Shown piece after piece: positions 1 to 8,582 of a stretch of 56,690 bases of DNA. Made by a program: the position numbers and the translations under genes. Source of the DNA: an uncultured Clostridium sp. (GTDB lineage: Bacteria > Bacillota > Clostridia > TANB77 > CAG-508); the NCBI GenBank assembly GCA_930990555.1, contig CAKNPW010000010.1, forward strand, positions 1 through 56,690. The letters run 5' to 3'. The notes below the pieces were generated by a model. The model searched no databases, was not told the DNA's origin, and saw only the letters and a list, made by a program, of their open reading frames with translations. Position 1 is the stretch's first letter. The number at the start of each line of letters is the position of its first letter.

Positions 1-209
1 AAATGGGGACGCTTGGGAATGGGGTGTGGTATTTTCGTTCCGCTGTCCATTCCTTTTTTCCCTATTTTTAGTTATTTAATTTTAGAACTAAAACTAAATA
101 GTATCTTTTTGTAAGTAATCAATTTTTGAGGAATACCATTAATTAAGTTATGAATTTAAATTATAGTAATATCAAGCATTTTAAGAGAAATGTGAAAGTT
201 TTGTAAATT
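1..209. other. Intergenic region, G-rich remnant at the edge
   Basis: No gene is visible here. The first 60 bases contain GGGGACG and GGGAATGGGG strings that loosely recall the G-rich dispersed element found at 11.9, 15.0 and 18.6 kb. The 21-bp period and the closing ATCCCTAT end are not present, so this is at best a degenerate relative or the edge of something cut by the window. The rest is AT-rich and featureless. Confidence 0.3.
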
Positions 210-251
210 TTAGCACTCTACTATTGACTTTGCTAAAATTAGATATATAAT
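210..251 (+). promoter_or_regulatory. CIRCE-like HrcA operator overlapping a sigma-A promoter
   Basis: TTAGCACTC at 210-218, nine bases, then CTTTGCTAA at 228-236. The left arm is a perfect match to the CIRCE consensus (TTAGCACTC-N9-GAGTGCTAA), and the right arm keeps six of nine positions. A -35 TTGACT (224-229) and -10 TATAAT (246-251) with a 16-bp spacer overlap it. HrcA bound here would block RNA polymerase, as known for heat-shock genes of Bacillota. The target is the Hsp20 gene at 348, leaving a leader of roughly 90 nt. Confidence 0.72.
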
Positions 252-347
252 ATATTTGTAAAAAGTTAAAAGACTTTTACATATGTGTTACCTAAGCAAA
301 AGGGTGTCAACACATAAAATAATAAGAAGAAAGAGGAGACGATTATT

Positions 348-764
348 ATGATGATGATACCAAGAAGAAATGATTTTGATTTATTTGATGAGATGTTTAG
401 TGACCCATTTTTTACAGGATCAGAAAACAAAGTGATGAAAACAGATATTAAGGAGAAAAAGGACAAATATGTAATTGACATGGATCTACCTGGATATGAA
501 AAGAATGATATTAAAATTGACATTCAAGATGGTTATTTAACAGTTCATGCAAATGTAAACAAAGCTGAAACAGAAAAAGATGAAGGTAAGTATGTACGTA
601 AAGAAAGATATGTTGGAGAATGTTCAAGAAGCTTTTATGTAGGCGATAACGTAACAGAGGAAGATATAAAAGCAAAATTTAAAAATGGTATATTAACACT
701 AGAGGTTAATAAAAAAGATGAAACTAAAGAGCTTCCAGACAAGAAATATATAGATATTGAATAA
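348..764 (+). CDS. Hsp20/alpha-crystallin small heat-shock protein
   Basis: A 138-residue ATP-independent chaperone that holds unfolding proteins in the cytoplasm. The N-terminus (MMMIPRRNDFDLFDEMF) is the usual short Hsp20 arm. The alpha-crystallin domain runs from about residue 30 to the end, with the DLPGYEKNDIKI strand, DGYLTVHA, and the family hallmark A-x-F-x-NGILTLEV near residues 109-121. GAGGAG at 333-338 sets the start at 348, nine bases downstream. It is monocistronic: a CIRCE-like operator and promoter lie upstream and a terminator directly follows, so heat-shock control by HrcA is likely. Length is normal for the family. Confidence 0.96.
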   Translation: MMMIPRRNDFDLFDEMFSDPFFTGSENKVMKTDIKEKKDKYVIDMDLPGYEKNDIKIDIQDGYLTVHANVNKAETEKDEGKYVRKERYVGECSRSFYVGDNVTEEDIKAKFKNGILTLEVNKKDETKELPDKKYIDIE

Positions 765-773
765 TTTTATAAA

Positions 774-805
774 GGCATCTAAACTGAAAAGTTTAGGTGC
801 TTTTT
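774..805 (+). terminator. Rho-independent terminator of hsp20
   Basis: Stem GGCATCTAAACT (774-785), GAAA loop, AGTTTAGGTGCT (790-801), with the T run continuing to 805. One G-U pair and a mismatched base pair lie near the base of the stem. Confidence 0.85.
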
Positions 806-984
806 CGTTAATGGGTAAAAAATATGTAATAAATGAAAAATTATATAAATTTTATTGAATTAAATAATTTCTTGTGATATTAATATAGTTAGATTACATT
901 AAATTTTTAAACTAATTATAAACTACCAGAAATGATGTATCTAATCGAAATAAAATTTTTACAAAAGCAGAAAAGGAGAAAAAA

Positions 985-1536
985 ATGTTATCAAGACCAC
1001 AATATTTATATCAAGCTAAATTAATAATCGATTGTTTCCCAAAAGAAGATTATGATTCAATTCCAAAAGAAACTATAAAATATATTGAAGATAATATGCA
1101 GATTGATTCTAATATCGTAATAAATCCAGAGCTTTCACTAGAGGAACAAAATATAGATCCACAAACATGGCAATTTTTACAAAATATTGCAGATAATGTT
1201 AGTGATAATGAATTTTATGAAGAATATAAAAAAGAAATTAATGAGTATGTTAATGTAATTAATGAACAAAATAAAGGGCTTAAGGCAAGAATTGATAATA
1301 TAAATTTAAACAATGACGTTTTAAAATTAAAAAAAGAAAATCAAAAATTACCTAAAGCGAAAGAATTAATTTATGGATATCAACAGGTAATTGCAAACAA
1401 AGATGAAAAAATTAAAGAGTTAGAGCAAGAATGTAATTCTTTAAAAGAAATGTTAAATAGAATTCCTAAATTTATAAAAATGCTATTTTTAAGAAATAAA
1501 AAAGTCAAACTTCTAAGGGAAAAAAATAATGAATAA
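985..1536 (+). CDS. Hypothetical protein with C-terminal coiled coil
   Basis: I do not recognise this 183-residue soluble protein. There is no signal peptide or membrane segment. The N-terminal half is acidic and helical. The second half (about residues 95-160) is rich in Lys/Glu/Leu heptads (for example LKLKKENQKLPKAKEL and KIKELEQECNSLKEML) and should form a coiled coil, ending in a basic tail. The start has a clear AAAAGGAG site. It is the first gene of a co-directional run with 1549, 2219 and 3526; the next gene begins 12 bases after its stop. A partner or scaffold role is only a guess. Confidence 0.75.
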   Translation: MLSRPQYLYQAKLIIDCFPKEDYDSIPKETIKYIEDNMQIDSNIVINPELSLEEQNIDPQTWQFLQNIADNVSDNEFYEEYKKEINEYVNVINEQNKGLKARIDNINLNNDVLKLKKENQKLPKAKELIYGYQQVIANKDEKIKELEQECNSLKEMLNRIPKFIKMLFLRNKKVKLLREKNNE

Positions 1537-1548
1537 TTGGAGGTATAT

Positions 1549-2145
1549 ATGAGGAAAAATGACAAACAAAGATTATGGTTCTGCTCCGATTATGGCTTAG
1601 AAAATAAATGTATAATAAAAAGATTAGGCGAGAATGAAGAAAAATACTATATAGTAACACATGATAAAGAAACTAAATGGGGAAATATAACACCACTTTT
1701 TCAAAGAAAAATAATGAGAGAATCTTTAAAAGGAAGTGTTATATATGGTATAGGGGTTAACGGAACATTACCTGGAGCTAATATAGCAAATTTAGACATA
1801 GAAAGTGAAAATAATGAAAAAAATATATCTGTATTAGAACAAGTTAGTGGAATAATTGGAAAAAGAATGAGTCTAGATGAACAATTCGTAGCAGCATATG
1901 CTAGTAACGGAATATTTGGAATTAATGCAACAGCAAAAAAATTAAGAATTAGCGAAAATGAAGCAGAAAATATTACTGAAAATATATTAATAAGGAATCA
2001 CCAAGCAATTGGTGTTTCTATGGAACAAGAAGCAGAACTGGCTAAAAAGATAAATTTATCAATGAAAAAAACGAAAATTGATTATGATACTACAGTAGCA
2101 ATAGATAATTTATTAAATAGTGAAGATGAGTTAGTAAGAAATTAA
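1549..2145 (+). CDS. Hypothetical protein
   Basis: A 198-residue protein of unknown function. The frame is open from a TTG at 1537, but TTGGAGG is the ribosome binding site, so the ATG at 1549 is chosen. No transmembrane segment or known catalytic motif is visible. There is a glycine-rich stretch (YGIGVNGTLPGANIANLD) near residue 68-84, and the C-terminal half is helical and charged. It lies 12 bases downstream of the coiled-coil gene and 73 bases upstream of the membrane-anchored 2219 gene, which suggests one transcript. Confidence 0.72.
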   Translation: MRKNDKQRLWFCSDYGLENKCIIKRLGENEEKYYIVTHDKETKWGNITPLFQRKIMRESLKGSVIYGIGVNGTLPGANIANLDIESENNEKNISVLEQVSGIIGKRMSLDEQFVAAYASNGIFGINATAKKLRISENEAENITENILIRNHQAIGVSMEQEAELAKKINLSMKKTKIDYDTTVAIDNLLNSEDELVRN

Positions 2146-2218
2146 AATTTTATTAATATACAAGAAATAATATCTAATATATAAAGTATTAATTAATATT
2201 GTAAAAGAGGGTGAGAAA

Positions 2219-3520
2219 ATGGCTGAAAAAAATCCAAAAGATGAAAAAAATGATGAATATATTATTTCAGAGGATAGTGTGGAAAATGCTGTAAATAGTG
2301 CATTATCTCAATTTTCAGAAGGAGAAATAGTAAAGAATGGAAGAAAGCCTAATTTTTATACTTTAAAGATGTTTAAAAAAAATATAGGAGGAGCAATTTT
2401 AGGTAAAAACGATAAACAACAAATTGAAGGAAAATATTTACAAAATACAGAAGAAAATATAGAAAAAATAACTAAACTTATATTAGGTTCAGCTAGAAAA
2501 TACGAACCAGAGAAAGAACCTGAACCAACTCCAGATCTAACTCCACCACCAGATCCAACTCCTAAACAAGAACAAACGAAAAAAAGAAAATTAATTATTC
2601 CAATTGCTGCGGCAGCATTAATTGGGGGAGCTATAGGAGCAGCAATCGCATCAAGAGGCGGAGATATTATAAATGAAAATAATAATATAAGTATAGAATA
2701 CGATTTAACAGAGAATACAATGGATGCATTAGCAGATTTAGAGCAAAATTCTAATGATTTAATTGATGAAAACAGAAATATAGCTGACCTTATAAAAGGA
2801 ACTAATTCTGATATTAGAGAGGAATCCACATTGCTAGGTAAAGATTTTTCAGAAAATGAGAGGGTAGAATCTGAGTCAACACCTATAAACTATCTTGATG
2901 AAGTTGAAGAAATACAAGCACAAAGAGATAGTGCAATAGCTAAATATGCACTAATAAAAGAACCTACAAATGCAGATAAACTTGAATATACTTTACAACA
3001 GTTAGATGTACAAAGTAAATCATTAAATTTTAAGAATGAAAAATTGCAGATGCTTTTAGAATCTAAAGATACACAAAGCACACTAATACAAGAACATTCT
3101 GACGCAGGATATAATAAAGAAAGTCATAGTAAAGAGCTAAAAGGAAATGAAGCTTTAGTACAAATATACAAAGAAAATCTTCAGGAAGTACAAAATGATA
3201 TTGCTAGAAATGCTCAAATTCAATCTCATTTTAAAAATTTGGATTTATCACAAGTACAAGATTTTGATGAATATTTTAATGCGTATTTTGAGGGAATACA
3301 AAATACTGACGTAGATAAATTAGATGAATTTGAACAGGCTTTTAATAGCTATAATGGATATGTAAAATCTTATAAAGCAGATTTTAAAGCAGAAGATTTC
3401 CAAAGATATATGTCTGCATACACAGATGGTATAGAACAAGGACAATCTGTTGATGAAATAAATAAACAATTTGATAAAGAAATCAATCCAAATAAATTTA
3501 TTGATTTTTTTAGGGAGTGA
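2219..3520 (+). CDS. Single-pass membrane protein with proline-rich hinge and long helical tail
   Basis: A 433-residue protein I cannot name. Residues about 1-90 are soluble and charged. A proline-rich hinge follows (PEPTPDLTPPPDPTP, residues ~101-115), then a basic KKRK stop-transfer and one Gly/Ala-rich transmembrane helix (IPIAAAALIGGAIGAAIA, ~126-144). The last 290 residues are acidic and helical with probable coiled coils. Lys/Arg just before the helix favours the N-terminus in the cytoplasm and the tail outside, but this is inference. A GAGGGTGAG ribosome binding site precedes the start. It belongs to the unrecognised run 985-3768, and its stop lies just ahead of the next start. Confidence 0.75.
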   Translation: MAEKNPKDEKNDEYIISEDSVENAVNSALSQFSEGEIVKNGRKPNFYTLKMFKKNIGGAILGKNDKQQIEGKYLQNTEENIEKITKLILGSARKYEPEKEPEPTPDLTPPPDPTPKQEQTKKRKLIIPIAAAALIGGAIGAAIASRGGDIINENNNISIEYDLTENTMDALADLEQNSNDLIDENRNIADLIKGTNSDIREESTLLGKDFSENERVESESTPINYLDEVEEIQAQRDSAIAKYALIKEPTNADKLEYTLQQLDVQSKSLNFKNEKLQMLLESKDTQSTLIQEHSDAGYNKESHSKELKGNEALVQIYKENLQEVQNDIARNAQIQSHFKNLDLSQVQDFDEYFNAYFEGIQNTDVDKLDEFEQAFNSYNGYVKSYKADFKAEDFQRYMSAYTDGIEQGQSVDEINKQFDKEINPNKFIDFFRE

Positions 3521-3525
3521 TGGGA

Positions 3526-3768
3526 ATGAAAAATTTTGAGACTGGCAAATATATTAAATTAAGTAATGGAGATGAATATTATATTTGTAGAAATTTATTA
3601 GCAGAAAATGCTGAATATTTCTTATTATTAAATATGTCAGGAAAATTAGTTGGAAATAATACAGAAATGCTATTAATGAAATATAATTATCCAACTGAAG
3701 AATTTAAAATTGTTGCAGAAGAGCAAGAAATAAATACTACCATTAGAAAGATGATTGAATTATCATAA
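3526..3768 (+). CDS. Small hypothetical protein
   Basis: An 80-residue protein, unknown. The frame opens at a GTG at 3517, but GGGAG at 3513-3517 fits an ATG start at 3526, eight bases downstream. Composition and alternating hydrophobicity (YIKLSNGDEYYICRNLL) suggest a small beta-rich fold with a helical end. The gene sits directly behind the membrane coiled-coil gene, so translational coupling with it is likely. No motif allows a function. Confidence 0.68.
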   Translation: MKNFETGKYIKLSNGDEYYICRNLLAENAEYFLLLNMSGKLVGNNTEMLLMKYNYPTEEFKIVAEEQEINTTIRKMIELS

Positions 3769-3786
3769 TAACTAGGGGGAAATATT

Positions 3787-4740
3787 ATGGAAGAAAAACA
3801 AAAGAAAATTGAAGAAATGAATGGATTTAGAGATTTGAGAATTGTAGATAACTTTTATCAAACATCTGCATTTTTCCCTATGCCAACAACCGAGATAGGG
3901 ACATTAAGTGAAAGTGGACAAACAAATTTAGGTTCATATTCTTTATGCTTTCCTTACTATATTGCAGGAAAAGACTATTATGCTATGGTATTATGCTGTA
4001 GAAATAGTTCTAATACATGCAAAAATATTTTAAGAACGGGAAAATGTTCTATAAACTTTATAACAGATAAAAGAAAATATTTTAAAGAAGCTGTTAGGTT
4101 AGGGTATCCAGGAGAAACTACAGAAGAAAAAATGAAAGATACCATTTTTACTTTAGTAGATGGAAAGAGAGCAAGAGAAAATCCAGATGAGAAATATCCC
4201 AAAATAGTACAAGAAGCATTCCAAGTTTTTGAATGTACATGGGTAAAAGAATTAGATAATGCACAAAATGATACTGTTCAAGATGAATATAATCCACCGT
4301 ATCATAATTTTAATGGAATTACTAGTGAATTTGGAGCACACTTTATTTTAAAAATTGATCATATATTAATGAAACCAAGATATTATGATGCAATTGTAAA
4401 TGGTGTTAATAACAGAAGTTTTCCTTCTGTTCCAGTAGATTATGGATATAGAGATAATAAGAATTTTTGGTATACAAAATTTAGAAGACCAATATGTGAA
4501 CCAATTCCTGCAAGTAAAGGAATTAGTTTAGATACTGTAAAATATGCTGCTTCAAGATTAGATCCAGATGTAAAGTTTACAGATGAAGCATGTCAAAAAC
4601 TTGTTAAAGTTCCAAGAGTATTTTTAAACACTGTACTTAAAGGTTGTGTTGCATGGGCAAAAGAAAATAATATAAGTTTAATTACAGAAAAAGAAATGGA
4701 ACAAATACAAGATAAGAGAAATAAAGAAAAAAATAAATGA
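3787..4740 (+). CDS. Flavin-reductase-like (FMN split-barrel) protein with C-terminal PCP_red-like domain
   Basis: A 317-residue protein. Residues ~25-95 look like the flavin reductase/DIM6-NTAB split barrel: an IGTLSESGQTNLG strand-turn, a hydrophobic strand, and the TCKNILRTGKCSINF segment (the family's T-x-x-NI...G-x-x-x-N pattern). The C-terminal ~60 residues (DVKFTDEACQKLVKVPRVFL...AWAKENNISLITEKEM) resemble the small light-independent protochlorophyllide-reductase-type (PCP_red) helical domain, with the Leu-x-x-VP motif and a final ITEKE. Known split-barrel proteins bind FMN; substrate here is unknown. GGGGGAAA precedes the ATG. It follows the 985-3768 run by 18 bases and is followed by a strong terminator, so it may be the last gene of that transcript. 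Confidence 0.6.
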   Translation: MEEKQKKIEEMNGFRDLRIVDNFYQTSAFFPMPTTEIGTLSESGQTNLGSYSLCFPYYIAGKDYYAMVLCCRNSSNTCKNILRTGKCSINFITDKRKYFKEAVRLGYPGETTEEKMKDTIFTLVDGKRARENPDEKYPKIVQEAFQVFECTWVKELDNAQNDTVQDEYNPPYHNFNGITSEFGAHFILKIDHILMKPRYYDAIVNGVNNRSFPSVPVDYGYRDNKNFWYTKFRRPICEPIPASKGISLDTVKYAASRLDPDVKFTDEACQKLVKVPRVFLNTVLKGCVAWAKENNISLITEKEMEQIQDKRNKEKNK

Positions 4741-4750
4741 TAAAAATAAA

Positions 4751-4798
4751 CAAGGAACTGCACATAGTTTATACTAAATGCAGTTCTTTGTTGTTTTT
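4751..4798 (+). terminator. Strong rho-independent terminator
   Basis: Perfectly paired arms CAAGGAACTGCA (4751-4762) and TGCAGTTCTTTG (4779-4790), then a TTGTTTTT tail. It closes the transcript ending at 4740. Confidence 0.85.
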
Positions 4799-4873
4799 GA
4801 CTAAAATTCCGTCTAATGGCGGTTTAATTATTACATTGTAAAAATTATTTATTTACTACATAAATAGTGTTAA

Positions 4874-5062
4874 TTAACAGTTACAAAACTTTTCTCTAAG
4901 CTGGGCACAGTTTACAGAAAAGAGATTTCCAATTTTATCGGATTTCTCTATACACTTAATTTCATTCTCTTTTAAAAAAGCAATTTCTTCGCTATTAAGT
5001 CGAATATCGACCATTGCTGATTTTGCACTCATTGCAAAACAATATAAATGTTTATTGTACAT
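4874..5062 (-). CDS. Small hypothetical protein
   Basis: A 62-residue protein on the minus strand. It is accepted as real because a near-perfect TAAGGAGG site lies just upstream of its ATG. The sequence has a short N-terminal hydrophobic/aromatic stretch, a helical middle with NSEEIAFLKENEIKCI, and a CNC C-terminus; five cysteines in 62 residues is unusual for this AT-rich genome and might mean metal binding or disulfides. It stands alone between two terminators. Function unknown. Confidence 0.6.
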   Translation of the reverse strand: MYNKHLYCFAMSAKSAMVDIRLNSEEIAFLKENEIKCIEKSDKIGNLFSVNCAQLREKFCNC

Positions 5063-5140
5063 ATAAGTCCTCCTTAGTTATAAAAAATTGATATTATGTA
5101 GTAAATTATATAAATAATTTTTAAAAATTATATATTAATA

Positions 5141-5171
5141 AAAATGAAAAAGCTGTCGAAATCTGACAGCT
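5141..5171 (-). terminator. Terminator of the SDR gene
   Basis: Arms AGCTGTC (5151-5157) and GACAGCT (5165-5171). Read on the minus strand the stem is followed by a T-rich tail (complement of 5141-5150), placing it just after the stop at 5182. Confidence 0.75.
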
Positions 5172-5181
5172 TCAAAATTTT

Positions 5182-6084
5182 TTATACAATTGTACCACCA
5201 TTTACATGAATTACTTGGCCAGTAACGTATCTAGAATCATCGCTTGCTAAATATAAATAAGCAGGTGCAAGTTCAAATGGTTGACCAGCTCTCTTTAAAG
5301 GAGTTTCTGTACCAAAAATTTCAACTTCTTGCTCGTTAAAAGATGAAGGAATTAAAGGTGTCCAAATAGGACCAGGAGCAACAGCATTAACTCGTATTTT
5401 TTGGTCTGCCAGTGATAAAGCCAGAGATTTAGTAAATACAGTAATAGCACCTTTAGTAGACGAATAATCAATTAAGTTCTTTTTACCTCCAAAGGCAGTA
5501 ATAGAGGTAGTATTAATAATACTACTATTTGCCTCTAAATGAGGAAGAACAGCTTTTGTCAAGTAAAAGAATGTAAATATATTAGTTTCAAAAGTAGCTC
5601 TTAATTGTGCACTTGTAATGTCTAAAATACTATTTTGAGGAAATTGGACACCACAATTGTTTACTAAAATATCAATTTTTCCCAAATTTTTTATTGTAGT
5701 ATCTGTTATATAAGTAGAAAGTTTTTCATCACGTAAATCGCCAGGAACAAGTATACATTTTCTACCACAATTCTCTATTAATTTTTTGGTATAATTTGCA
5801 TCTTCGGTTTCATTTAAATAACTAATTACTATATCAGCACCTTCTTTCGCAAAAAGAAGACTAACAGCACGCCCAATACCACTATCACCACCAGAAATAA
5901 TAGCTACTTTATTTTCAAGTTTTTTGCTAGGAACATAATTAGGATTATCGAATATAGGTTTTGGATTCATTTCATATTCCATTCCTGGTTGATATTTTTG
6001 TTGTTGAGCAGGAAATGTTATGGGTGTTTTTAAATTTTCATCTTTAAACCCTAAATATGGAATTATTGGGTAATTATCTTTCAT
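5182..6084 (-). CDS. SDR-family NAD(P)-dependent oxidoreductase (YhdF/glucose-dehydrogenase-like)
   Basis: A 300-residue classical short-chain dehydrogenase with the ~45-residue N-terminal extension (proline and aromatic rich, FPAQQQKYQPG) typical of the YhdF/general-stress subgroup. The Rossmann motif is SGGDSGIGRA; NNCG takes the place of the usual NNAG. The catalytic Ser lies in NTTSIT and the Tyr/Lys in YSSTKGA. A PG motif (APGPIWTPL) and the C-terminal YVTGQVIHVNGG are standard. ACAAGGAGGAG sets the start. The physiological substrate cannot be told from sequence; relatives are stress-induced. It is transcribed alone, divergent from the methyltransferase at 6290. Confidence 0.93.
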   Translation of the reverse strand: MKDNYPIIPYLGFKDENLKTPITFPAQQQKYQPGMEYEMNPKPIFDNPNYVPSKKLENKVAIISGGDSGIGRAVSLLFAKEGADIVISYLNETEDANYTKKLIENCGRKCILVPGDLRDEKLSTYITDTTIKNLGKIDILVNNCGVQFPQNSILDITSAQLRATFETNIFTFFYLTKAVLPHLEANSSIINTTSITAFGGKKNLIDYSSTKGAITVFTKSLALSLADQKIRVNAVAPGPIWTPLIPSSFNEQEVEIFGTETPLKRAGQPFELAPAYLYLASDDSRYVTGQVIHVNGGTIV

Positions 6085-6222
6085 TTTATCAACTCCTCCT
6101 TGTAAAATAGTATATGCGTGTAGTTAAAAAATATAATATATTTATATAAAAAAAGATGGAGAGTGTAGCTATGAAGAGCGAATTGTGATAGGTAAATTAA
6201 ACTTTTTGGTATTTTAGTTATC

Positions 6223-6252
6223 TTGTCTTTTTATAATATTGTGTGCTATAAT
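6223..6252 (+). promoter_or_regulatory. Sigma-A-type promoter for the 6290 gene
   Basis: TTGTCT (6223-6228), 18-bp spacer, TATAAT (6247-6252), about 30 bases ahead of the ribosome binding site of the methyltransferase gene. Confidence 0.6.
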
Positions 6253-6289
6253 TTTTAAAGAAAAAACTAATAAAAATAGGAGTATCAAA

Positions 6290-7057
6290 ATGGAGAATAA
6301 TGAATTAGCTTATTATGATAAAATAAAAAATTGGGATTTTAGTATGATCAGGGTTGAAGAAGAAAATTTAACAAATTGGGATATGTACAAAATTTTAAAC
6401 AAATGTGCAAACGAAGATTCAACAATATTAGATTTGGGAACAGGAGGAGGAGAAAAAGTCATAAATGAGTTTCCAAAAGTAGCTAAAATTCTTGGAACAG
6501 ACTTTTCTTGTGAAATGATAAAAACTGCTAATCAAAATTTAAAAAAGTCTGGCAAAAATAATATAGAATTTAAAGTTATGAATAATCTAAATATGAATAC
6601 ACCAGACAATTATTTTGACATAGTAGTTGCAAGACATACATGTATTTCTGCAGAGCAAATTTTTAAAACTTTAAAACATAATGGCAAATTAATATTAAGA
6701 GGAGTTGACAAACTAGATTGCTGGCAATTAAAAAGGTTATTCAGCAAAGGACAAGCTTTTAATGATGTTAAACCAATAAGTCAGATAGATTATGAGAATA
6801 TAATGGATGCTGGTTTTAAAAACGTAGAGTTGGTTCCGATTTATATTAGAGAATTCTATAAAACAAAAGAAGACTTGTTAGCACTATTATTAAAGACTCC
6901 AATATTAGATGATTTTTCCGAACAAAGACTTAATAATGGATTTAGAAAGAAAGAACTTGACATAGAAAAACTAGATAGCTATATAAAAGAAAATACATAC
7001 GAAAAGGGTATATTATTAAGAAGAATGTATTATGGAATAGTAGCTGATAAAGGTTAA
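6290..7057 (+). CDS. Class I SAM-dependent methyltransferase
   Basis: A 255-residue protein. The frame is open from 6239, but AATAGGAG at about 6276-6282 points to the ATG at 6290, and the earlier part overlaps the promoter. SAM-binding motif I is ILDLGTGGGEKV (~residue 45), motif II has LGTDFSCEMI, and a PDNYFDIVVARH strand fits motif IV, so the Rossmann methyltransferase core is clear. The C-terminus is helical. Substrate unknown; small-molecule targets are common among relatives. The gene precedes the spermidine-synthase-like gene by 45 bases in the same direction, so they probably share a transcript. Confidence 0.85.
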   Translation: MENNELAYYDKIKNWDFSMIRVEEENLTNWDMYKILNKCANEDSTILDLGTGGGEKVINEFPKVAKILGTDFSCEMIKTANQNLKKSGKNNIEFKVMNNLNMNTPDNYFDIVVARHTCISAEQIFKTLKHNGKLILRGVDKLDCWQLKRLFSKGQAFNDVKPISQIDYENIMDAGFKNVELVPIYIREFYKTKEDLLALLLKTPILDDFSEQRLNNGFRKKELDIEKLDSYIKENTYEKGILLRRMYYGIVADKG

Positions 7058-7102
7058 ATTTGTATTAAGAAAAGATATAAACTAAATTTAAAGGAGAAAC
7101 GT

Positions 7103-8560
7103 ATGAAAAAATATAAAATGAAAATTACGGTTTTTTTATGTGGTGCACTAGATATGGTATTAGAATTAGTTGCAGCAAGGATTTTGTCGCCATATGTTGG
7201 AAGTTCTAATTTGATTTGGACAACTATCATAGGAATAATGTTGACAAGTATGAGTATAGGATATTGGTTAGGAGGAAAAATAGCAGATAAAAAACCAGAT
7301 ATAAATGTACTATCTTTTTTTATATTAATTGGAGCTTTTTTTACAAGTTTAATACCAATATTAGAAACAATACTTGTAAAACCATTAGCTTCAGTTTCTA
7401 GCCAATTGGTATTGGTTGCAATAATTTGTTCTGCTGTAGTATTTGGAATTCCAAGTTTTATTCTGGCTATGGTAACACCATTTGCAGTAAAATTGGAAGA
7501 TGATTCACATGATGATATAGGACGAACGTCAGGTGGGATATCTTCATTATCAACTATAGGGAGTATAGTAGGTACATTTGTTGCAGGATTTTTACTAATA
7601 CCAAATTTGGGTGTTAGAATGTTAATTTTGATAATAACAGTTGTTCTTTTTATATTATCATTTATGATGTTTGATAAAAAAAGTGTAAAATATAGTCTTT
7701 TAATGTTTTTTATTTTAATTATATTACTAGTACTTAATTATTGTGGAAAAGTACTTTTTAAAAATAATAATCCAGATATAATAGCAGATGTAGACTCACA
7801 ATATAGCAGAATTTGGATAAAAAATGTAAATACAGAAGACACAAAGTATAAAACAATGCAAGTAGACACAGGTATTGAATCTTATATAGATCAGAATACT
7901 AATGAAATGGCTTCAGATTATTTATACTATTATAATTTATTTGATTATTATAATAAAGATGCCAAATCTACACTTATGATAGGTGGAGCAGCTTATACAT
8001 ATCCTACATATTATTTAAATAATTATCCAGATAAAACAATTGATGTTGTAGAAATAGATGATAAAATGACAGAATTAGCTAAAACTGAATTTGGATTAGA
8101 TTGGGAGAATCCTAGACTTAAAATTTATCATCAAGATGGAAGAAGTTTTCTAAATAGTACAAATAATAAATATGATACTATTTTAATAGATGCTTTTAAA
8201 GGGTTAAATGCACCATTTGAACTAACTACATATGAAGCATTGCAAAAAGTTAAAAATGCTTTAAATGATAATGGAATGGTAATTACAAATATAATATCTA
8301 GTCTAGAAGGAAAAGATGAAGATTTTATAAAATATGAATACGCAACATATAAAGCTGTTTTTTCTGAAGTAAAATTATATAAGGTAAGAGATACAGATAA
8401 TAGTATTAGTCAAAATTTAGTTTTAATTGGATTTAAAAATGGCAAAAATATAAATGAAGAAAAATATGAAAAATATAAAAATTTGTTAAGCAGAGAAATA
8501 ACAGACTTTTCTAGTGATAGAAAAGTAGTAACAGATCATTATGCACCAATAGGTGATTAA
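7103..8560 (+). CDS. Membrane-fused spermidine-synthase-like protein
   Basis: A 485-residue protein with two parts. Residues 1-~215 form about seven hydrophobic segments (starting [20 protein letters not shown]), typical of the fused spermidine synthase/MFS-like family. Residues ~225-485 are a spermidine-synthase-type methyltransferase fold: [12 protein letters not shown] (SAM-binding loop), DVVEIDDKM, then QDGRSFL and ILIDAFKG. In true spermidine synthases the [10 protein letters not shown] strand carries the catalytic aspartate. No other polyamine gene is adjacent, so aminopropyl transfer is not certain; methyl transfer to a lipid or small molecule is equally open. AAAGGAG sets the start. 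uvrB begins 22 bases after its stop. Confidence 0.85.
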   Translation: MKKYKMKITVFLCGALDMVLELVAARILSPYVGSSNLIWTTIIGIMLTSMSIGYWLGGKIADKKPDINVLSFFILIGAFFTSLIPILETILVKPLASVSSQLVLVAIICSAVVFGIPSFILAMVTPFAVKLEDDSHDDIGRTSGGISSLSTIGSIVGTFVAGFLLIPNLGVRMLILIITVVLFILSFMMFDKKSVKYSLLMFFILIILLVLNYCGKVLFKNNNPDIIADVDSQYSRIWIKNVNTEDTKYKTMQVDTGIESYIDQNTNEMASDYLYYYNLFDYYNKDAKSTLMIGGAAYTYPTYYLNNYPDKTIDVVEIDDKMTELAKTEFGLDWENPRLKIYHQDGRSFLNSTNNKYDTILIDAFKGLNAPFELTTYEALQKVKNALNDNGMVITNIISSLEGKDEDFIKYEYATYKAVFSEVKLYKVRDTDNSISQNLVLIGFKNGKNINEEKYEKYKNLLSREITDFSSDRKVVTDHYAPIGD

Positions 8561-8582
8561 GAAAGTGTTAGTGGGGGAAAAT

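Noticed and set aside
7103..8560. Plain spermidine synthase (speE)
   Set aside because: It has a long membrane half and lacks polyamine genes beside it, so only a family-level name is given.
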